Assembly (NCBI GenBank): GCA_963666995.1
Contig: OY762941.1
Span: 5,456,001-5,520,000, forward strand
DNA: 64,000 bases
Origin: Syntrophobacter sp963666995
Lineage (GTDB): Bacteria; Desulfobacterota; Syntrophobacteria; Syntrophobacterales; Syntrophobacteraceae
Direction of reading: 5' to 3'
Shown one piece after another: positions 60,225 to 64,000 of the stretch. Position 1 is the stretch's first letter. Every line of letters starts with the position of its first letter. Made by a program: the position numbers and the translations under genes. The notes beneath the pieces were generated by a model that was not told the origin of the DNA, ran no database searches, and saw nothing but the letters and a program-made list of their open reading frames with translations.

Positions 60225-61625
60225 ATGACGGAGAAGCTTTGGCAGGGCCGCTTCGAGCAGCCGACAAACAGGCAGGTCGAAGACTATACGGCGTCCATCC
60301 ATTTCGACAGCCGGCTGTACCGATACGACATCGAAGGGAGTATCGCTCACTGCAGGATGCTCGGAGAATGCAAGATCATCTCCCATGACGAAGCGTCTCT
60401 GATTGTCCAGGCCCTTGGGGAGATCCTCCGCGAGCTCGAGCGTGGGAAGCTGCACCTCGATTCCTCGAACGAAGACATCCACATGGCCGTCGAGCAGCAG
60501 TTGATGCAAAAGATCGGTGAGGTCGGAGGAAAGCTCCACACGGCGCGGAGCAGAAACGACCAGATTGCGCTCGATATGCGTCTCTTCATGCGCGACGTGC
60601 TGCTTCAGTGCCGCACCCTGCTCATCGAAGTCAGGAAGGCACTCGTAACGGCCGCGGAACAGTACCTCGACGTCATCATGCCGGGGTTCACTCATTTGCA
60701 GCATGCTCAGCCGATCCTGCTCGCCCACCATCTGATGGCCTATCAAGAGATGTTCCAGCGCGATGACGAGAGACTTGGGGACTGCTACCGGCGAACCAAT
60801 GTAATGCCCCTGGGGAGCGCAGCTATTGCCGGGACGACGTTCCCGATCGACATGGAATGGACCGCCAGGTATCTCAATTTCCCTCGAGTCACCACAAACA
60901 GCATCGATGCGGTGAGTGACAGGGACTACCTGATTGAATTCACCTCCGCCGCATCCATCCTCATGATGCACATCAGCCGGATGGCCGAGGAACTGATCTT
61001 GTGGTCGACAACCGAATTCGCCTTCATCGAGATCAGCGACGCCTTCTGCACCGGATCGAGCATTATGCCTCAGAAGAAGAATCCGGACGTGCCCGAACTC
61101 ATGCGAGGCAAGACAGCCCGCGTCTTTGGAAACCTCATCTCCCTTCTCACCCTCACCAAGGCGCTGCCGCTTGCATACAACCGTGACCTTCAGGAGGACA
61201 AGGAGCCTGTGTTCGATACGGCGGACACGGTGATCAGCACACTGCGCCTCCTGGCCAGGCTGATCCCCGAAATACGGTTCAACCGTGAACGCATGTATTT
61301 CATGGCGGGCCTGGGATTTACCCTCGCGACGGACGTGGCGGATTACCTGGTGAGGAAGGGGGTCCCTTTCCGCAAGGCCCATCACATCGTGGGGCAGCTC
61401 GTTCAACATTGCATCAAAGGCAACAAACAGTTGGGCGAATGCACCCTGGAGGAGATGAAGGCGTTCCACAAAGCGTTCGATGCGGATGTCTTTCCCTATC
61501 TCGAGATTCGCAGCGTCGTTGATCAAAGGGTTTCCGCCGGTGGCACCGCCACATCCAGGGTCCAGGAAGCCATCGCCAGAACCCGTGCCGAATTGGAAGC
61601 CGGAGAACAGGCTTTGAGACCGTGA
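60225..61625 (+). CDS. argH: Argininosuccinate lyase
   Basis: Last step of arginine synthesis, releasing fumarate and arginine. The 466 residues start MTEKLWQGRFEQPTNRQVEDYTASIHFDSRLY and hold SNEDIHMAVEQQLM, HTARSRNDQIALDMRLFMRD, GFTHLQHAQPILLAHHLMAY and the signature GSSIMPQKKNPDVPELMRGK with catalytic Ser. ATG at 60225 (AGGAG nine bases ahead) is preferred to a TTG at 60198. Confidence 0.97.
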   Translation: MTEKLWQGRFEQPTNRQVEDYTASIHFDSRLYRYDIEGSIAHCRMLGECKIISHDEASLIVQALGEILRELERGKLHLDSSNEDIHMAVEQQLMQKIGEVGGKLHTARSRNDQIALDMRLFMRDVLLQCRTLLIEVRKALVTAAEQYLDVIMPGFTHLQHAQPILLAHHLMAYQEMFQRDDERLGDCYRRTNVMPLGSAAIAGTTFPIDMEWTARYLNFPRVTTNSIDAVSDRDYLIEFTSAASILMMHISRMAEELILWSTTEFAFIEISDAFCTGSSIMPQKKNPDVPELMRGKTARVFGNLISLLTLTKALPLAYNRDLQEDKEPVFDTADTVISTLRLLARLIPEIRFNRERMYFMAGLGFTLATDVADYLVRKGVPFRKAHHIVGQLVQHCIKGNKQLGECTLEEMKAFHKAFDADVFPYLEIRSVVDQRVSAGGTATSRVQEAIARTRAELEAGEQALRP

Positions 61626-61647
61626 TCCCATTTCTGGAAAATGACCT

Positions 61648-62742
61648 ATGACTACGCAGAGCTTTCGAATCACGCCGTCCTGTCTTTGTCTCACCGGAAT
61701 GATTCCCATTCTTGTTTTCGGACTGCTGCTGACGGGTTGTGGGAAGAAGACTTTCCCGAAAGCGGCTTCGGTTGAGGCTCCTCCTCAGATTCGCGACCTG
61801 CAGGTTCAGGTTCGCGCCAAGGGCGTCGAACTCACCTGGACGATTCCCGATCAAATGAGGACCGTTTCAAAGGAGACGAAGTACCGTTTCGACATCAAGA
61901 GGTCCGAGCTGTTGTGGAATAACAGGAACTGCCTGGACTGCCCCGGTACTATCCAGCAGGATCTGCAAATGATCGATGCTGCTTATCCCGACCCGGCGAT
62001 CCAGCAGGATTTCAGACTGTCCTGGACGGACCCTGCCGTATCCGTTCAACATGCCTATCGGTATCAAATTACGATTCTGGACAAGGACAGCCGCGTTGTG
62101 ACTCTTTCGAATCCCGCGGTCGCCAAGGTCTTCCATCCTCCGGGAAGCGTCCGGGGGCTGCTTGCCGTTCCCGGTCCCCAGGGAATTCTTATCCAGTGGA
62201 AACCTCCGACCAAGGACATTCAGGGGCAGGCCATGCACGGCGACCTCGAGTTCGTGGTGGAAAGGTACTCGCCGAACAAGGCATGGGAAAAGGTCTCCGC
62301 CGTCCCCATCAGGGCAAACAACTTCCTGGATCAGGGGGTTGCAGCCGAGAACATGTACGGCTACCGGGTCACTCCGACCCTCGTCTACGAGGACACTCCG
62401 ATCCTCGGCGAAGCGTCCACGACCGGCCAGGTCAAGGCCCCGGAAGCCTTGCCTCCGCCTCCTCCGGCAACGGTATGGGCAATCCCGTCGAAGGGCGCTC
62501 TCGAGGTCCAATGGACAGAGAGTGAAGGCAGCGTGGCCGGGTACTACGTTTATCGCCGGGAAGGGAAAGAAATTATCCGCCTGACTGCGAGCCCGGTCCA
62601 GCACCCCCCGTATGTCGACCGTTCCGTAAAACCGAATGCGGTCTACTTTTACGCGGTTTCAGCCGTGAGCACTCAGCCCGATCACAGGGAGGGCTTGCTG
62701 TCTAAATGGGCCGAGATCCGGAGCTTGCCGTTTGAAAAGTAA
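61648..62742 (+). CDS. Lipoprotein with fibronectin-III-like domains
   Basis: A 364-residue lipoprotein with lipobox LTGC (Cys31). The mature part looks like three beta-sandwich units: PPQIRDLQVQVRAKGVELTWTIPDQ, GSVRGLLAVPGPQGILIQWKPPTKD and PPPPATVWAIPSKGALEVQWTESEGSVAGYYVYRREG, each with the Trp and the Y-x-Y strand of FN3 folds. Function unknown; adhesion or cell-envelope binding is possible. It sits between argH and lysA with 22- and 54-base gaps, so it is probably cotranscribed with them despite the unrelated role. Confidence 0.8.
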   Translation: MTTQSFRITPSCLCLTGMIPILVFGLLLTGCGKKTFPKAASVEAPPQIRDLQVQVRAKGVELTWTIPDQMRTVSKETKYRFDIKRSELLWNNRNCLDCPGTIQQDLQMIDAAYPDPAIQQDFRLSWTDPAVSVQHAYRYQITILDKDSRVVTLSNPAVAKVFHPPGSVRGLLAVPGPQGILIQWKPPTKDIQGQAMHGDLEFVVERYSPNKAWEKVSAVPIRANNFLDQGVAAENMYGYRVTPTLVYEDTPILGEASTTGQVKAPEALPPPPPATVWAIPSKGALEVQWTESEGSVAGYYVYRREGKEIIRLTASPVQHPPYVDRSVKPNAVYFYAVSAVSTQPDHREGLLSKWAEIRSLPFEK

Positions 62743-62796
62743 TAGCGCAGGCTCTCACCCCGGTGAAAGACCGCCTGCCTGACAGGGGATGTTTTT

Positions 62797-64000
62797 ATGC
62801 ACCATTTCCGTTACCAGAACGATGAATTACATTGCGAGCAGGTTCCCCTCCGCACAATCGCCGCTCAAGTGGGAACCCCCTGCTATGTGTACAGCCACGC
62901 AACGCTCCGTCATCATTTCAGTGTGTTTGACGGATCATTTTCGGGCGTCCCCCACCTGACCTGCTTTTCGGTAAAGGCCAATTCGAACGTCGCCCTGCTC
63001 AGCCTTTTCGGCTCGCTTGGGGGAGGTGTCGATATTGTCTCAGGGGGCGAACTTTTCCGTGCGCGCAAGGCGGGTATCCCCGCCGGCAGGATCGTCTACT
63101 CGGGTGTCGGCAAGACCGTGGATGAGATCGACTACGCCCTCGGGGAAGACATCCTGATGTTCAATATCGAATCCACCCAGGAACTGGAAGCGATCGACGC
63201 CCGGGCCGCAAGCCTGGGGCGCAAAGCCAGGATCGCCCTCCGAGTCAACCCCGACGTCGACCCCCATACTCATCCCTATATATCCACTGGAATGAAGAAG
63301 AATAAGTTCGGCATTGAAATCGAGGGCGCCGTCAAGGCATACGAGCGCGCAAAAAGTTTGAAGAACGTGGAAATCCTGGGGGTTGATTGCCACATAGGGA
63401 GCCAGTTGACGGAAGTCACCCCGTTCGTCGACGCTCTCAGGCGCTTGCGCTCTCTCATGGACAGACTCAAAGCGCTCGGGATATCCGTCAAGTACCTGGA
63501 TCTCGGCGGAGGGCTTGGTATCGTCTACGACCAGGAAGCCCCTCCCCAGCCCCATGAATATGCCGAAGCCATTCTGCGCGAGTTGAAGGGACTGCCCTGT
63601 ACCTTGATTTTCGAGCCGGGGCGCGTTATCGTTGGCAATGCCGGTGTTCTTCTGGCAAGGGTGCTCTATACCAAGAGGAGTCCTGCGAAGAGCTTTATCA
63701 TCACCGATGCGGCCATGAACGATCTGATTCGCCCCAGCCTGTACGGCTCGTATCACCAGATTCAACCCGTATTGAAAAGGGAGCGGGAAGCCCGGATAGT
63801 GGATGTGGTCGGACCCATTTGTGAGTCGGGTGACTTCCTGGCCAGGGACCGGGAACTCCCGATGGTCCAGCCGGGCGACTATCTGGCGGTGATGAGCGCC
63901 GGAGCTTATGGATTCACCATGTCTTCGAACTACAATTCGAGGCCGCGCGCAGCGGAAGTTCTCGTCAAAGAGGACAGGTTCCACGTTATCAGGAGACGGG
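62797..64000 (+). CDS. lysA: Diaminopimelate decarboxylase, cut by window end
   Basis: PLP enzyme making lysine from meso-diaminopimelate. About 401 residues are visible, starting MHHFRYQNDELHCEQVPLRTIAAQVGTPCYVYS. The PLP Lys is in CFSVKANSNVALL; GVDIVSGGELFRARKAG, HIGSQLTEV, YLDLGGGLGIVYD, EPGRVIVGNAGVLLARV, GPICESGDFLARDRELP and the YNSRPRAAEVLV end are all present, so only the last few residues are missing. AGGGGATG lies ahead of the ATG at 62797. Lysine synthesis genes dapA/dapB may follow beyond the window. Confidence 0.96.
   Translation, partial: MHHFRYQNDELHCEQVPLRTIAAQVGTPCYVYSHATLRHHFSVFDGSFSGVPHLTCFSVKANSNVALLSLFGSLGGGVDIVSGGELFRARKAGIPAGRIVYSGVGKTVDEIDYALGEDILMFNIESTQELEAIDARAASLGRKARIALRVNPDVDPHTHPYISTGMKKNKFGIEIEGAVKAYERAKSLKNVEILGVDCHIGSQLTEVTPFVDALRRLRSLMDRLKALGISVKYLDLGGGLGIVYDQEAPPQPHEYAEAILRELKGLPCTLIFEPGRVIVGNAGVLLARVLYTKRSPAKSFIITDAAMNDLIRPSLYGSYHQIQPVLKREREARIVDVVGPICESGDFLARDRELPMVQPGDYLAVMSAGAYGFTMSSNYNSRPRAAEVLVKEDRFHVIRRR

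Noticed and set aside
60192..61709. 505-codon open frame opposite argH
   Set aside because: Antisense shadow of argH; no recognisable domain.
62743..62796. Possible lysine riboswitch before lysA
   Set aside because: The gap is 54 bases, far shorter than the L-box, and no conserved core is visible.

Overview
The window (about 58% GC by eye) reads as chromosomal DNA of a strictly anaerobic deltaproteobacterium (Desulfobacterota), most like a Syntrophobacter-type syntroph or sulfate reducer. The lineage is inferred from a PxxKW cysteine-rich protein, a C-GCAxxG-C-C protein, a ferredoxin-dependent 2-oxoacid oxidoreductase, electron-transfer flavoprotein beside an acyl-CoA ligase, a PerR-type regulator, DUF1571 and DUF4388 proteins, and a group IIC intron. 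No phage, plasmid or CRISPR signature is seen.

Layout. 1-5.8 kb (minus): 5' part of groEL, then groES behind a promoter overlapped by a CIRCE operator; next to it the type IV pilus genes pilB-pilC-pilS. 6-9 kb (plus): PxxKW protein, then alpha and beta subunits of a 2-oxoacid:ferredoxin oxidoreductase, closed by a good terminator. 9-20.7 kb (mostly minus): fabH with an atypical short-chain dehydrogenase, a TrmN6-like methyltransferase, DUF1015, a small palindromic mobile-like element, DUF434, acyl-CoA ligase, etfBA, perR and mnmG. 20.8-29.3 kb (plus): radical SAM protein, a lone gspG, tRNA-Leu, the proteostasis group tig-clpP-clpX-lon, then tRNA-Val and tRNA-Asp. 29.9-38 kb: accessory-looking stretch with long non-coding gaps, a hybrid sensor kinase, DUF1571, a 70-residue orphan, a PIN / GNAT-like / ASCH-like fusion protein, a zinc-ribbon protein, a C-GCAxxG-C-C protein and a glycine-rich RRM protein. 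38.3-40.3 kb: a complete group IIC intron placed immediately after the terminator of tRNA-Cys. 40.3-52.2 kb: eno, efp-epmA, a MEMO protein with an extra N-terminal region, a TPR/LolB-like lipoprotein pair, Mut7-C, MogA/MoaB-type, DUF4388 and an EF-G-like GTPase. 52.7-64 kb (plus): xerC-hslV-hslU running with tight overlaps into argB-argD-argF-argG-argH, a lipoprotein, and lysA cut by the window end.

The genes fall into working groups. GroESL, ClpXP, Lon, HslVU and trigger factor handle protein quality control. The 2-oxoacid oxidoreductase, EtfAB, acyl-CoA ligase and FabH/SDR fit oxidation and synthesis of organic and fatty acids by an anaerobe. argBDFGH covers most of arginine synthesis. The least explained pieces are the three-module PIN/GNAT/ASCH protein and the small orphan genes around 33-37 kb. 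All functions are inferred from reading the sequence; no database search was possible.
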